A stretch of 64,000 nt of DNA from an uncultured Lachnospiraceae bacterium (lineage in GTDB: Bacteria; Bacillota; Clostridia; Lachnospirales; Lachnospiraceae). The stretch's first letter is position 1; the number at the start of each line of letters is the position of its first letter. Positions 44,444 to 53,293 of the stretch are shown here, one piece after another. The DNA is taken from contig CACZBD010000011.1 in assembly GCA_902779305.1 (NCBI GenBank), forward strand, positions 62,001-126,000, in the 5' to 3' direction. The notes under the pieces were generated by a model. That model had not been told where the DNA came from. It ran no database searches and worked only from the letters and a program-made list of their open reading frames with translations. A program made the position numbers and the translations under genes.

Positions 44444-46525
44444 ATGTACAAGAGTTATTCGATCGAAATCGGAGGACGTACGCTTACCGTTGATGTCGGT
44501 AGAGTGGCGAAACAGGCAAACGGCGCAGCCCTGATGCATTACGGTGATACGACCGTTCTGTCTACGGCGACCGCGTCCGAAAAGCCGAGGGAGGGAATCG
44601 ATTTCTTCCCGTTAAGTGTGGAATTTGAGGAGAAAATGTATGCTGTCGGAAAGATTCCCGGCGGTTTCAACAAGAGAGAGGGAAAGGCGAGCGAAAATGC
44701 CGTTCTGACCGCGCGCGTCATTGACAGACCGATGCGTCCCCTGTTCCCGAAGGACTACAGAAATGACTGCACGCTGAACAATCTGGTGCTTTCCGTGGAT
44801 CCTGCCTGCAGACCGGAACTTGTGGCCATGCTCGGCAGCGCCATCGCTACAAGCATTTCGGACATCCCGTTCTGCGGTCCCTGCGCTACAACACAGATCG
44901 GCATGATCAACGGCGAGTTTATTGTCAATCCTTCCCAGGAACAGTGGAAGACAGGCGATCTGAACTTAACGGTCGCATCCACCTCCGAGAAGGTGATCAT
45001 GATCGAAGCAGGTGCCAATGAGATCCCGGAAGACAAGATGATCGAAGCGATCTATATGGCACACGGCATCAACCAGGAGATCATCGCGTTCATCAACAAG
45101 ATCGTTGCGGAAGTCGGCAAGCCGAAACATGAGTATGTCAGCTGCGCGATCCCTGAAGAGATGTTTGCGGCGATCAAAGAGATCGTTCCGCCTGCCGAGA
45201 TGGAAGTAGCCGTGTTTACGGATGAGAAGCAGGTTCGCGAAGAGAATATCAGACAGATCACCGAAAAACTGGAAGAGGCATTTGCCGACAAGGAAGACTG
45301 GCTGGCTGTTCTTAGTGAGGCGATCTATCAGTACGAGAAGAAGACCGTGCGCAAGATGATCTTAAAGGATCACAAGCGTCCCGACGGACGTGAGATCACA
45401 CAGATCAGACCGCTTGCGGCTGAAGTGGATCTGATCCCGAGAGTACACGGTTCCGCGATGTTTACCAGAGGCCAGACACAGATCTGCGACATCTGTACAC
45501 TGGCACCGCTTTCCGATATGCAGAAAGTGGACGGGCTGGATTCCAATGAGGTTTCCAAGCGTTATATGCATCACTACAATTTCCCGAGCTATTCGGTTGG
45601 CGAGACCAAACCGAGCAGAGGACCGGGACGTCGTGAGATCGGACATGGCGCGCTTGCGGAACGCGCACTGATCCCCGTGCTTCCTTCGGAAGAGGAATTC
45701 CCGTATGCGATCCGCTGCGTATCCGAAACCTTTGAAAGTAACGGATCTACCTCCATGGCCAGCACCTGTGCGTCCTGTATGTCCTTAATGGCGGCAGGCG
45801 TGCCCATCAAAAAGATGGTAGCCGGCATTTCCTGCGGTTTGGTAACAGGTGATACGGATGATGATTATGTGCTCCTGACGGATATTCAGGGTCTTGAAGA
45901 CTTCTTCGGCGATATGGACTTCAAAGTAACCGGTACGACGGAAGGCATCACGGCAATCCAGATGGATATCAAGATCCACGGCCTGACACGTCCGATCGTG
46001 GAAGGCGCGATCGCGCGCTGCCGCGAGGCAAGACTGTTCATCATGGACAACTGCATGAAACCGGCGATCTCCGAGCCCAGACCGACCGTTAACGAGTATG
46101 CGCCCAAGATCATCCAGATCAAGATCGATCCCGAGAAGATCGGCGATGTTGTCGGACAGCGCGGTAAGACGATCAATGCGATCATTGATCAGACCGGTGT
46201 CAGGATCGATATCACGGATGACGGTGCTGTCAGCATCTGCGGCACGGATCAGGCAATGATGGATAAGGCTGTGGAACTCATCAAGATCATCGTGACAGAG
46301 TTCGAGGCCGGACAGATCTTTACCGGAAAAGTCGTCAGCATCAAAGAATTCGGCGCATTTGTAGAGTTTGCGCCCGGCAAAGAAGGTATGGTGCACATTT
46401 CCAAGATCGCCAAAGAGCGGATCAACCGCGTGGAAGACGTTCTGACACTTGGCGATGTGGTTACCGTAAAATGTCTGGGTAAGGACAAAATGGGTCGCAT
46501 GAGCTTCTCCATTAAGGATGTCTAA
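44444..46525 (+). CDS. pnp: Polyribonucleotide nucleotidyltransferase (PNPase)
   Basis: 693 aa from ATG 44444 (AAAGGAGA upstream; an earlier frame start at 44327 runs through the terminator and hairpin and is rejected). Two RNase PH domains (YGDTTVLSTATASEKPREG, FNKREGKASENAVLTARVIDRP; later RVHGSAMFTRGQTQ and GAGRREIGHG-like GPGRREIGHGALAERAL) form the trimeric core. KH (KIGDVVGQRGKTINAII) and S1 (GQIFTGKVVSIKEFGAFVEF) follow. 3'-5' phosphorolytic RNA decay. The leader suggests autoregulation. Confidence 0.97.
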   Translation: MYKSYSIEIGGRTLTVDVGRVAKQANGAALMHYGDTTVLSTATASEKPREGIDFFPLSVEFEEKMYAVGKIPGGFNKREGKASENAVLTARVIDRPMRPLFPKDYRNDCTLNNLVLSVDPACRPELVAMLGSAIATSISDIPFCGPCATTQIGMINGEFIVNPSQEQWKTGDLNLTVASTSEKVIMIEAGANEIPEDKMIEAIYMAHGINQEIIAFINKIVAEVGKPKHEYVSCAIPEEMFAAIKEIVPPAEMEVAVFTDEKQVREENIRQITEKLEEAFADKEDWLAVLSEAIYQYEKKTVRKMILKDHKRPDGREITQIRPLAAEVDLIPRVHGSAMFTRGQTQICDICTLAPLSDMQKVDGLDSNEVSKRYMHHYNFPSYSVGETKPSRGPGRREIGHGALAERALIPVLPSEEEFPYAIRCVSETFESNGSTSMASTCASCMSLMAAGVPIKKMVAGISCGLVTGDTDDDYVLLTDIQGLEDFFGDMDFKVTGTTEGITAIQMDIKIHGLTRPIVEGAIARCREARLFIMDNCMKPAISEPRPTVNEYAPKIIQIKIDPEKIGDVVGQRGKTINAIIDQTGVRIDITDDGAVSICGTDQAMMDKAVELIKIIVTEFEAGQIFTGKVVSIKEFGAFVEFAPGKEGMVHISKIAKERINRVEDVLTLGDVVTVKCLGKDKMGRMSFSIKDV

Positions 46526-46543
46526 ATTACCGGCATAAACTGA

Positions 46544-46582
46544 AAAACAGTATCGGAGGCCCTGCTTCTGATACTGTTTTTT
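46544..46582 (+). terminator. Terminator of pnp
   Basis: AAAACAGTATC (46544-46554) pairs with GATACTGTTTT (46570-46580), 15-base loop, T run to 46582. Confidence 0.85.
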
Positions 46583-46863
46583 GATGATTTTCCACTTTTT
46601 TCCACAACACCCGGCACGAATTAAAACAAGATTTAATAATTGAAAAATGACGGCTGTTGTTATGCTAAAAAGCCCGTAAATACGGCATTCTATGATAAAA
46701 TTGTATTTTTTTAGATACAACGCATTTTGTTACCAAATTATGTAAAACGAATAAAATGTGGATAAATCGGCTGACTAATTCACATTGCAAGTTAATTGTC
46801 AGAATATGATATCATTATGCGACAATATTACGATGTAACGGTACTGCGGAGAGGAGGTCATAT
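46583..46863. other. AT-rich non-coding stretch with DnaA-box-like sites before deoB
   Basis: No ORF of note. TGTGGATAA (46757-46765) is a perfect DnaA box (TTATCCACA on the minus strand). TTTTCCACA (46598-46606) matches 8 of 9 and TTTTCCACT (46588-46596) 7 of 9. A near copy of the dispersed motif (GTTTTACATAA, minus strand) lies at 46738-46748. No clear consensus promoter for deoB is seen. With no dnaA or dnaN nearby this is not expected to be oriC. Confidence 0.4.
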
Positions 46864-48045
46864 ATGAGCAAACGTGTGATTTTGATCGTGATGGACAGTT
46901 TTGGTATCGGACAGTTGCCGGATGCGGCTTCGTTTGGAGACTATGATGTCAATACCATCCGTTCCTGCATGAGCAGCCCCTGTTTTCAGGCGGATCATCT
47001 GGCCGAACTCGGCCTTTTGTCGATCGAGGGTGTGAAAGACCTCCCTTATTCGCAGGAATACAGAAAGCAGCATGATCTGAAGGTGAGAGGCGCCTATGCG
47101 AGACTTGCTGAGGCTTCGATGGGAAAAGATACGACAACGGGGCATTGGGAGATCGCGGGTCTTCCCTGCCCGAGGCCGTTTCCGACCTATCCGCAGGGCT
47201 TTCCCGAGGAGATCCTTGCCGAATTCAGAAAGCGCACGGGCAGAGGCGTACTCTGCAATCTTCCGTATTCGGGAACGAAGGTGATCGCAGATTACGGTGA
47301 CGAGCATGTGAAGACCGGGGATCTGATCGTATATACTTCTGCCGATTCCGTCTTTCAGATCGCCGCGCACGAAGAGATCGTGCCCTGCGAAACGCTTTAC
47401 GAATATTGCAGGATAGCACGTGATATTTTACAGGGCGAGCACGGGGTCGGGCGTGTGATCGCAAGACCTTTTGTCGGTACGAGCGGTCAGTATGTCAGGA
47501 CCAGCAACCGCCATGATTTTTCCCTGCTTCCGACCGGTGATACGATGCTCGACCTGATCAGTGCTGCGGGACTTGATACGATCGGGGTCGGCAAGATCCA
47601 TGATATCTATGCGGGCCGCGGGCTGACGGAATACGTCTATACATCCGGCAATGCGGATGGCATCGATAAAACATCGGAATTCATGGACCGTGATTTTCAT
47701 GGACTGTTATTTGTCAATCTGGTCGATTACGACATGCTCTATGGGCACCGCAGGGATATCGACGGTTATGCGAAGGCCGTGGCTTATTTTGACGAAAGAC
47801 TGCCCGAACTTTTTGCGAAGATGGGGGAGGAAGACATTCTGATGATCACGGCGGACCACGGCTGCGATCCGGCTTATCAGGCAACGACAGACCACACCAG
47901 AGAGTATATCCCGCTTTTGATCTGCGGGAAGAATGTGCATCCCGGAGACCGCGGCACGAGAAAGACGTTTTCGGACATCAGCGCAACGATCTTAGAGTAT
48001 CTCGGGGTAGAGAATACGCTTGCGGGAAGCCCCATTGAACTGTAG
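46864..48045 (+). CDS. deoB: Phosphopentomutase
   Basis: 393 aa alkaline-phosphatase-fold enzyme. The metal site is VMDSFGIGQLPDA, the phospho-accepting Thr sits in GKDTTTGHWEIAG (about 88-100), and DHGCDPA and DHTREYIPLL are the C-terminal metal ligands. It interconverts ribose/deoxyribose 1- and 5-phosphate in nucleoside salvage. Strong GAGGAGG before ATG 46864. Other deo genes are absent. A downstream gap of 45 bases to prfC suggests possible co-transcription. Confidence 0.96.
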   Translation: MSKRVILIVMDSFGIGQLPDAASFGDYDVNTIRSCMSSPCFQADHLAELGLLSIEGVKDLPYSQEYRKQHDLKVRGAYARLAEASMGKDTTTGHWEIAGLPCPRPFPTYPQGFPEEILAEFRKRTGRGVLCNLPYSGTKVIADYGDEHVKTGDLIVYTSADSVFQIAAHEEIVPCETLYEYCRIARDILQGEHGVGRVIARPFVGTSGQYVRTSNRHDFSLLPTGDTMLDLISAAGLDTIGVGKIHDIYAGRGLTEYVYTSGNADGIDKTSEFMDRDFHGLLFVNLVDYDMLYGHRRDIDGYAKAVAYFDERLPELFAKMGEEDILMITADHGCDPAYQATTDHTREYIPLLICGKNVHPGDRGTRKTFSDISATILEYLGVENTLAGSPIEL

Positions 48046-48090
48046 CTGCAGATATTTACAAGTATTTTTTGAAAAACAGGAAATAAGACC

Positions 48091-49683
48091 ATGTATGATC
48101 AGGAAATAAAGAAACGGCGGACGTTTGCGATCATCTCGCATCCGGACGCCGGTAAGACAACTCTGACGGAGAAATTCCTTCTGTACGGCGGCGCCATCAA
48201 TCTGGCCGGTTCCGTAAAGGGAAAAGCAACGGCCAGACATGCGGTATCCGACTGGATGGAGATCGAAAAGGAAAGGGGAATTTCGGTCACTTCTTCGGTG
48301 CTGCAGTTCCACTATGATGATTTCTGCATCAATATCCTGGACACGCCGGGACATCAGGACTTCTCCGAGGATACCTACAGAACGCTGATGGCAGCGGATT
48401 CCGCAGTCATGGTGATCGATGCGTCAAAGGGTGTCGAGGCGCAGACCAGAAAACTGTTTAAGGTCTGCGGCATGCGGCATATTCCCGTGTTCACGTTCAT
48501 CAACAAACTCGACCGTGACGCGAATGATACCTTTGAACTGCTCGACGAGATCGAAAAGGAGCTTGGGATCGCGACGTGCCCGATCAACTGGCCTATCGGC
48601 TCCGGAAAGCGTTTTAAAGGCGTCTACGACAGGCAGAAGAGGGAAGTCATCACCTATTCCGATACCGAAAAGGGGACAAAGGAAGGCCACAGCGAACAGA
48701 TCCCGTTCGATGATGATGAGGCACTTCTTGCCCATATCGGGGAAGAGGCGATGACCACACTGAAGGATGAGATCGAGCTTTTGGACGGGGCGAGTGCCGG
48801 ATTTGATCTTGATGCGGTGCAGAAAGGCGAACTGTCTCCCGTCTTCTTCGGATCGGCTTTGACCAATTTCGGTGTCGAGATCTTTCTGCATTATTTTCTG
48901 CAGATGACCATGGAACCTTTCGGGCGGATGTCCGATCAGGGACTGATCGATCCGCTGCAGAATGATTTTTCCGCATTTGTATTCAAGATCCAGGCGAACA
49001 TGAACAAGGCACACCGCGACAGGATCGCATTCATGCGCATCTGCTCCGGTAAATTCACTTCGGGCATGGAAGTCAGGCACATGCAGCAGGATAAGGTGAT
49101 CCGGCTGTCCCAGCCGCAGCAGATGATGGCCAGTGAGCGTCATATCGTGGAAGAAGCCTATGCCGGTGATATCATCGGTGTATTCGATCCCGGTATTTTT
49201 TCGATCGGTGATACGATCTGCATGCCTGCGGATCATTTTGCCTACGAAGGGATCCCGACTTTTGCGCCGGAACATTTCGCCAGAGTCAGGCAGATGGATA
49301 CGATGAAGCGCAAGCAGTTTGTCAAAGGGATCACGCAGATCGCTCAGGAAGGCGCGATCCAGATCTTTCAGGAGTTCAACACCGGCATGGAGGAGATCAT
49401 TGTCGGGGTTGTCGGAGTTTTGCAGTTTGAGGTATTGAAATACCGTCTCGAAAACGAATATAATGTAGATATCAAGTTGGAAAATCTGCCGTTCGAACAT
49501 ATCCGCTGGATCGAGAACAAAGACAGTGTCGACGTGGAGAAGATCGTCGGCACATCGGATATGAAGCGGATCAAGGACATGAAGGGGAATCCGCTGCTGC
49601 TGTTTGTCAACAGCTGGAGTGTCGGCATGGTGCTTGAACGCAACGAAGGGCTTCAGTTATCAGAATTTGGAAGAAATACATGA
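48091..49683 (+). CDS. prfC: Peptide chain release factor 3
   Basis: 530 aa translational GTPase. G1 is SHPDAGKTTLTEK, the switch region ERGISVTSSVLQF, G3 DTPGHQDF and G4 INKLDRD. Domains II and III follow (LPFEHIRWIENK near the end). It recycles RF1/RF2 after peptide release and can aid post-peptidyl quality control. GGAAATAAG is a weak ribosome site. It overlaps the next gene by four bases (ATGA). Confidence 0.95.
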   Translation: MYDQEIKKRRTFAIISHPDAGKTTLTEKFLLYGGAINLAGSVKGKATARHAVSDWMEIEKERGISVTSSVLQFHYDDFCINILDTPGHQDFSEDTYRTLMAADSAVMVIDASKGVEAQTRKLFKVCGMRHIPVFTFINKLDRDANDTFELLDEIEKELGIATCPINWPIGSGKRFKGVYDRQKREVITYSDTEKGTKEGHSEQIPFDDDEALLAHIGEEAMTTLKDEIELLDGASAGFDLDAVQKGELSPVFFGSALTNFGVEIFLHYFLQMTMEPFGRMSDQGLIDPLQNDFSAFVFKIQANMNKAHRDRIAFMRICSGKFTSGMEVRHMQQDKVIRLSQPQQMMASERHIVEEAYAGDIIGVFDPGIFSIGDTICMPADHFAYEGIPTFAPEHFARVRQMDTMKRKQFVKGITQIAQEGAIQIFQEFNTGMEEIIVGVVGVLQFEVLKYRLENEYNVDIKLENLPFEHIRWIENKDSVDVEKIVGTSDMKRIKDMKGNPLLLFVNSWSVGMVLERNEGLQLSEFGRNT

Positions 49684-50981
49684 GCAGGCGTAAGAAAAAC
49701 AGTTACAATACGATCCTGACCGTTCTTGGCATCCTGGCTTTCCTAAGTGTGGGAAGCGCGGTGCTCTATATCGTATACGGGGACCGTCTTCTGCCAGTAA
49801 GAAGCGAGTCCTCCTATGATCATGTCCCGGGAGACTATCAGGCGTCCTCTCCCAGCGAGGTTCTGGTCGAATCCCTGCTGGAGCCGGAAGTGACGATCCA
49901 TGTGGAAGAATCCGCGGATCCTGACGGAAAATCACTTCGCGAGGATGACATTTCCGTCTGTCAGGCAGAGATCCTGAAAGGACCCAATCATTACTGCTAT
50001 GACCATCTGTCGCAGGAAGAACAGCATCTTTATGCGGAAGTCTACAGTGTGCTGAAGACGTTCGGCTCTGATGCGCTCCTGACCACGCAGGACCCTGAGC
50101 AGCTCAAAAAAGTTTTTTCCTGTGTGATGCTCGACCATCCGGAGATCTTCTACGTGACCGGATATTCTCTGACGAAATATACCCGGAGCAATGTGATCGA
50201 AGAGATCTCTTTTTCCGGTAAATATACCATGAGCGAGCCCGAGGCCAAAGCTGCCATGAAGCAGGTGGAAGCCGTTGCCGATGCCTGCGTGCAGAGAGCG
50301 GAAGGGCTCGATGAATACGGAAAAGTCAAATATGTCTATGAGTGGCTGATCCGAAGATGTAATTATGTCCTTGGGGCTGAAAACAACCAGAACATCTTAA
50401 GTGTCTTCCTGACCACCGATACGGTCTGCCAGGGCTATGCAAAGGCGGCCCAGTATCTGCTCAATAAAATGGGCCTGTTCTGTATCCTCTGCGAAGGGGA
50501 AGCCATGGGAAGGGAAGCGCATGTCTGGAACATCGTCAAGGTCGACGGAGATTACTATTTTCTGGATGTGACCTGGGGCGATGCCTCCTATACCTTCAAT
50601 GAGGCGCAGGAAGGCGCGCCGATGCCGCCGGAGATCAATTATGAGTACATGTGCGTTCCTTATGATGAGATCGCCGGTACCCATGTGATCCAGGAAACCG
50701 TGACGCTTCCGGTCTGCAATTCGATGCGGGATAATTATTACGTGCGCGAAGGCGTTTATTTCACGGAAGTCAACAGCGACCAGCTTCGGGAAGCGTTTGC
50801 CAATGCCTATGACAATGTGCAGGATACGGTTTCGATCAAATGCGCGGACAGCCTTGTCTTTGCGGATATGGAACGGTACCTGATCGACGAAGAACACATT
50901 TTTGACTTTCTGCGCGGAAACAGTAAAGTCAATTATATCAAAATGGAAGAGCGGAATTTGCTTCTCGTCTATTTGAATTAA
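49680..50981 (+). CDS. Membrane-anchored transglutaminase-like protein
   Basis: 433 aa. One N-terminal membrane helix (about 12-33) and a long extracytoplasmic part. The transglutaminase-like fold is evident: Cys250 (TVCQGYAKAAQYLLNKMG), His281 (EAHVWNIVKVDG) and Asp296 (YYFLDVTWGD) form an intact Cys-His-Asp triad. Such secreted bacterial proteins usually act as proteases or peptide-linking enzymes at the envelope; the substrate is unknown. Translationally coupled to prfC by the ATGA overlap, an odd pairing of a translation factor with an exported enzyme. Confidence 0.85.
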   Translation: MSRRKKNSYNTILTVLGILAFLSVGSAVLYIVYGDRLLPVRSESSYDHVPGDYQASSPSEVLVESLLEPEVTIHVEESADPDGKSLREDDISVCQAEILKGPNHYCYDHLSQEEQHLYAEVYSVLKTFGSDALLTTQDPEQLKKVFSCVMLDHPEIFYVTGYSLTKYTRSNVIEEISFSGKYTMSEPEAKAAMKQVEAVADACVQRAEGLDEYGKVKYVYEWLIRRCNYVLGAENNQNILSVFLTTDTVCQGYAKAAQYLLNKMGLFCILCEGEAMGREAHVWNIVKVDGDYYFLDVTWGDASYTFNEAQEGAPMPPEINYEYMCVPYDEIAGTHVIQETVTLPVCNSMRDNYYVREGVYFTEVNSDQLREAFANAYDNVQDTVSIKCADSLVFADMERYLIDEEHIFDFLRGNSKVNYIKMEERNLLLVYLN

Positions 50982-51000
50982 AGCCGCTTTATGATATACT
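50973..51000 (+). promoter_or_regulatory. Promoter of the asp23-nusB-...-recN operon
   Basis: TTGAAT (50973-50978), 16-base spacer, TATACT (50995-51000), 39 bases before the Asp23 start; it overlaps the end of the transglutaminase gene. Confidence 0.6.
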
Positions 51001-51038
51001 TATAAAAATCGATGAGATCGGATTGATGGAGGATGAAG

Positions 51039-51419
51039 ATGGCTAAGGATTTTGAAAAAGAGACCGTTATGCAGGGAGATACGATCGGCGAGATCCGCAT
51101 CGCGGGCGATGTGGTTGCCAATATCGCAGGAATTGCCGCTACGGAAGTGGAAGGTGTGGCTTCAACGGTCGGAAATATCACGAATGAGCTGATGTGCCGT
51201 GTCGGGATCAGAACGCTGAGCAAAGCGATCAAAGTGCAGATGAACGAGAGAACCTGCAGGGTTTCCATCGCGCTGATCATGAAATACGGTTATCATATCC
51301 CCTCCACCTGTAAGAAGGTGCAGGACAGAGTCAAAACATCCATTGAGAATATGACAGGCCTTACCGTTTCGGATGTTGAGATCCGCGTGGAAGGCATCGA
51401 TATGGCGGGACAGGCATGA
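51039..51419 (+). CDS. Asp23/Gls24 family envelope stress protein
   Basis: 126 aa from ATG 51039; an ATG at 51033 is too close to the GGAGG (51028-51032). GEIRIAGDVVANIAGIAATEVEGVAS and RVSIALIMKYGYHIPSTCKKVQ define the family, which in staphylococci forms membrane-associated scaffolds and is linked to cell-wall stress. In clostridia an Asp23 gene commonly precedes nusB, as here, with a four-base overlap. Confidence 0.92.
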   Translation: MAKDFEKETVMQGDTIGEIRIAGDVVANIAGIAATEVEGVASTVGNITNELMCRVGIRTLSKAIKVQMNERTCRVSIALIMKYGYHIPSTCKKVQDRVKTSIENMTGLTVSDVEIRVEGIDMAGQA

Positions 51420-51868
51420 AACGATCAAGGATCCGCGAAGAGATCTTCAAACTGCTGTTTCGTGTCGAATTCAATGACATAGAAGATATGCCGGCGCAGA
51501 TCGCGCACTTTTTTGAAGATCCGTGTTTGGAAAATGAAGAGGACGATGCATCTTCGGATCAGGAAGTGATCGAGGAAAAAGATGCCCTCTATATCACGCA
51601 GAAATATGAACGGATCGTGAAGCTGATCCCGGAACTGGATGCGCAGATCGGGTCAAATGCAAAGGGATGGAAAGTAAGCCGTTTAAGCAAAGTCGATCTG
51701 ACGATCCTCAGGCTGGCGCTTTACGAAATGAAATATGATGAGGACATTCCGGTTGGCGTTGCCATTAATGAAGCGGTAGAACTGGCAAAGAAGTTCGGCC
51801 AGGATGAATCACCATCCTTTATCAATGGGATCCTTGCCAAGCTGGCGAAGTCAACGGACAATGGCTAA
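51416..51868 (+). CDS. nusB: Transcription antitermination factor NusB
   Basis: 150 aa all-helical. SRIREEIFKLLFRVEF (boxA-binding N-terminus), LRLALYEMKYDEDIPVGVAINEAVELAKKFG and FINGILAKLAK are diagnostic. It binds boxA of rRNA leaders with NusE(S10). Overlaps asp23 by 4 and xseA by 8 bases. Confidence 0.96.
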   Translation: MKRSRIREEIFKLLFRVEFNDIEDMPAQIAHFFEDPCLENEEDDASSDQEVIEEKDALYITQKYERIVKLIPELDAQIGSNAKGWKVSRLSKVDLTILRLALYEMKYDEDIPVGVAINEAVELAKKFGQDESPSFINGILAKLAKSTDNG

Positions 51869-53078
51869 CGTATATTCCGTAGGACAGGTTAATACATATA
51901 TCAAGAACATATTTTCGCAGGATTATATGCTGCGTTCTATTTCTGTCAAAGGAGAGGTCAGTAACGTTAAATACCACTCCTCAGGTCATATATATTTCAC
52001 GATGAAAGATCAAACCGCAACCCTTCAGTGCGTGATGTTTGCGTCCTCCAGAAAAGGTCTTGCCTTTGTTATGGAGGAGGGGATGCAGATCGTTGCCACC
52101 GGCAGTGTCGAGGTCTACGAACGGGACGGAAAATACCAGCTATATGCCAGAAAGATCGTTCAGGACGGCGCGGGAGATCTGTATGTCAGACTCGAGCAAC
52201 TGAAAAAAGAGCTGCAGGAAATGGGGATGTTTGATCGATCCTACAAAAAGCCCATTCCGCGCTATGCGAAAACGATCGGGATCGTCACCGCACCGACAGG
52301 CGCGGCAGTGCAGGACATCATCAATATCGCCACAAGAAGAAATCCCTATGTGCAGCTGATCCTGTATCCTGCAACGGTACAGGGAGACGGCGCCGCAGAG
52401 AGTATTGTCCGCGGGATCGAGGCACTGGAAGCATATGGGGTTGACGTGATCATCGCAGGCCGCGGCGGCGGGTCCATCGAGGATCTGTGGGCATTTAACG
52501 AGGAGATCGTGGCAAAGGCGATCTTTGCCTGTTCCGTACCCGTGGTGTCTGCCGTGGGGCATGAAACGGACACGACCATATCGGATCTTGTGGCGGATCT
52601 TCGTGCGCCTACCCCGTCTGCAGCAGCGGAGCTGACGGTTTTTGACTATGAGGAATTTGAGCAGACCATTCTGGGACTCCGGGATCAGCTGACACAGCAG
52701 ATCACGCATACGCTCCGGCTGGATCAGGAAAAACGGAAGAATCTGGAATTAAGGCTGCGTTCTGCCGGTCCGGAAGCAAAGATCCGGGAGCAGAAAATGC
52801 ATTATGTAAACCTCATAGACCGGATCGAAGCTGTTATGAAAGAAAAGATCCTGCAAAACAGGCACCGGCTGGATACGCAGATCAAGCAGCTGGAATCCCT
52901 TTCGCCGCTGTTCAGACTGCAGGGCGGCTATGTATATGCATCCTCTGCCGGGAAGCCCCTGGTGAAAACAGAACAGGTTCAGGAAGGGGATGAGATCCGT
53001 CTGCGTCTGTTGGACGGTGAGATCCATACGAAAGTAAGCAAAATTGTTCCCGACAATGCGGAAAGGAAGAAAAAATGA
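51861..53078 (+). CDS. xseA: Exodeoxyribonuclease VII large subunit
   Basis: 405 aa from ATG 51861 (the frame extends to 51804 inside nusB but the family begins MANVYSVGQVNTYIKNIF). The OB-fold is ISVKGEVSNVKYHSSGHIYF. The catalytic region has KTIGIVTAPTGAAVQDI, IIAGRGGGSIEDLWAFNEE, and SAVGHETDTTISDLVADLRAPTP in two parts, followed by coiled coil. With XseB it degrades single-stranded DNA. One dispersed-motif copy (52802-52811) lies in the coiled-coil segment. Confidence 0.96.
   Translation: MANVYSVGQVNTYIKNIFSQDYMLRSISVKGEVSNVKYHSSGHIYFTMKDQTATLQCVMFASSRKGLAFVMEEGMQIVATGSVEVYERDGKYQLYARKIVQDGAGDLYVRLEQLKKELQEMGMFDRSYKKPIPRYAKTIGIVTAPTGAAVQDIINIATRRNPYVQLILYPATVQGDGAAESIVRGIEALEAYGVDVIIAGRGGGSIEDLWAFNEEIVAKAIFACSVPVVSAVGHETDTTISDLVADLRAPTPSAAAELTVFDYEEFEQTILGLRDQLTQQITHTLRLDQEKRKNLELRLRSAGPEAKIREQKMHYVNLIDRIEAVMKEKILQNRHRLDTQIKQLESLSPLFRLQGGYVYASSAGKPLVKTEQVQEGDEIRLRLLDGEIHTKVSKIVPDNAERKKK
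52802..52811 (-). repeat. RGTTDACATAAH motif copy
   Basis: Minus-strand GTTTACATAA preceded by G, within GGTTTACATAATGCATT. That 17-base string is shared exactly with the copy at 60013. Confidence 0.6.
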
Positions 53079-53293
53079 AAAAAGAGGAGATCGAAAAACT
53101 GTCGATCGAAGAATCATTTGACAGTGTTGAGTTAACTCTGGAGAAACTGCGCAGTGACGAGCTTCCCCTCGAAGAATCATTCCAGTTATATCAGGACGGC
53201 ATGCAGATATTAAAAAGCTGCGCAGCCAAGATCGACAAGGTCGAAAAACAGGTGCAAAAACTCAGTGAGGATGGTGAAACCGTTGCGTTTTGA
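53075..53293 (+). CDS. xseB: Exodeoxyribonuclease VII small subunit
   Basis: 72 aa helical hairpin: LSIEESFDSVELTLEKL then LPLEESFQLYQDGMQILKSC. It binds the coiled coil of XseA. Overlaps xseA by four bases and the next gene by about 20. Confidence 0.96.
   Translation: MKKEEIEKLSIEESFDSVELTLEKLRSDELPLEESFQLYQDGMQILKSCAAKIDKVEKQVQKLSEDGETVAF

Noticed and set aside
46588-46765. Replication origin based on DnaA boxes
   Set aside because: Only one perfect box, no dnaA/dnaN/gidA context and no AT-rich unwinding repeats.
48424-49500. 358-aa open frame antisense to prfC
   Set aside because: Shadow of prfC; His/Arg/Asp-rich composition typical of reverse reading of biased codons.
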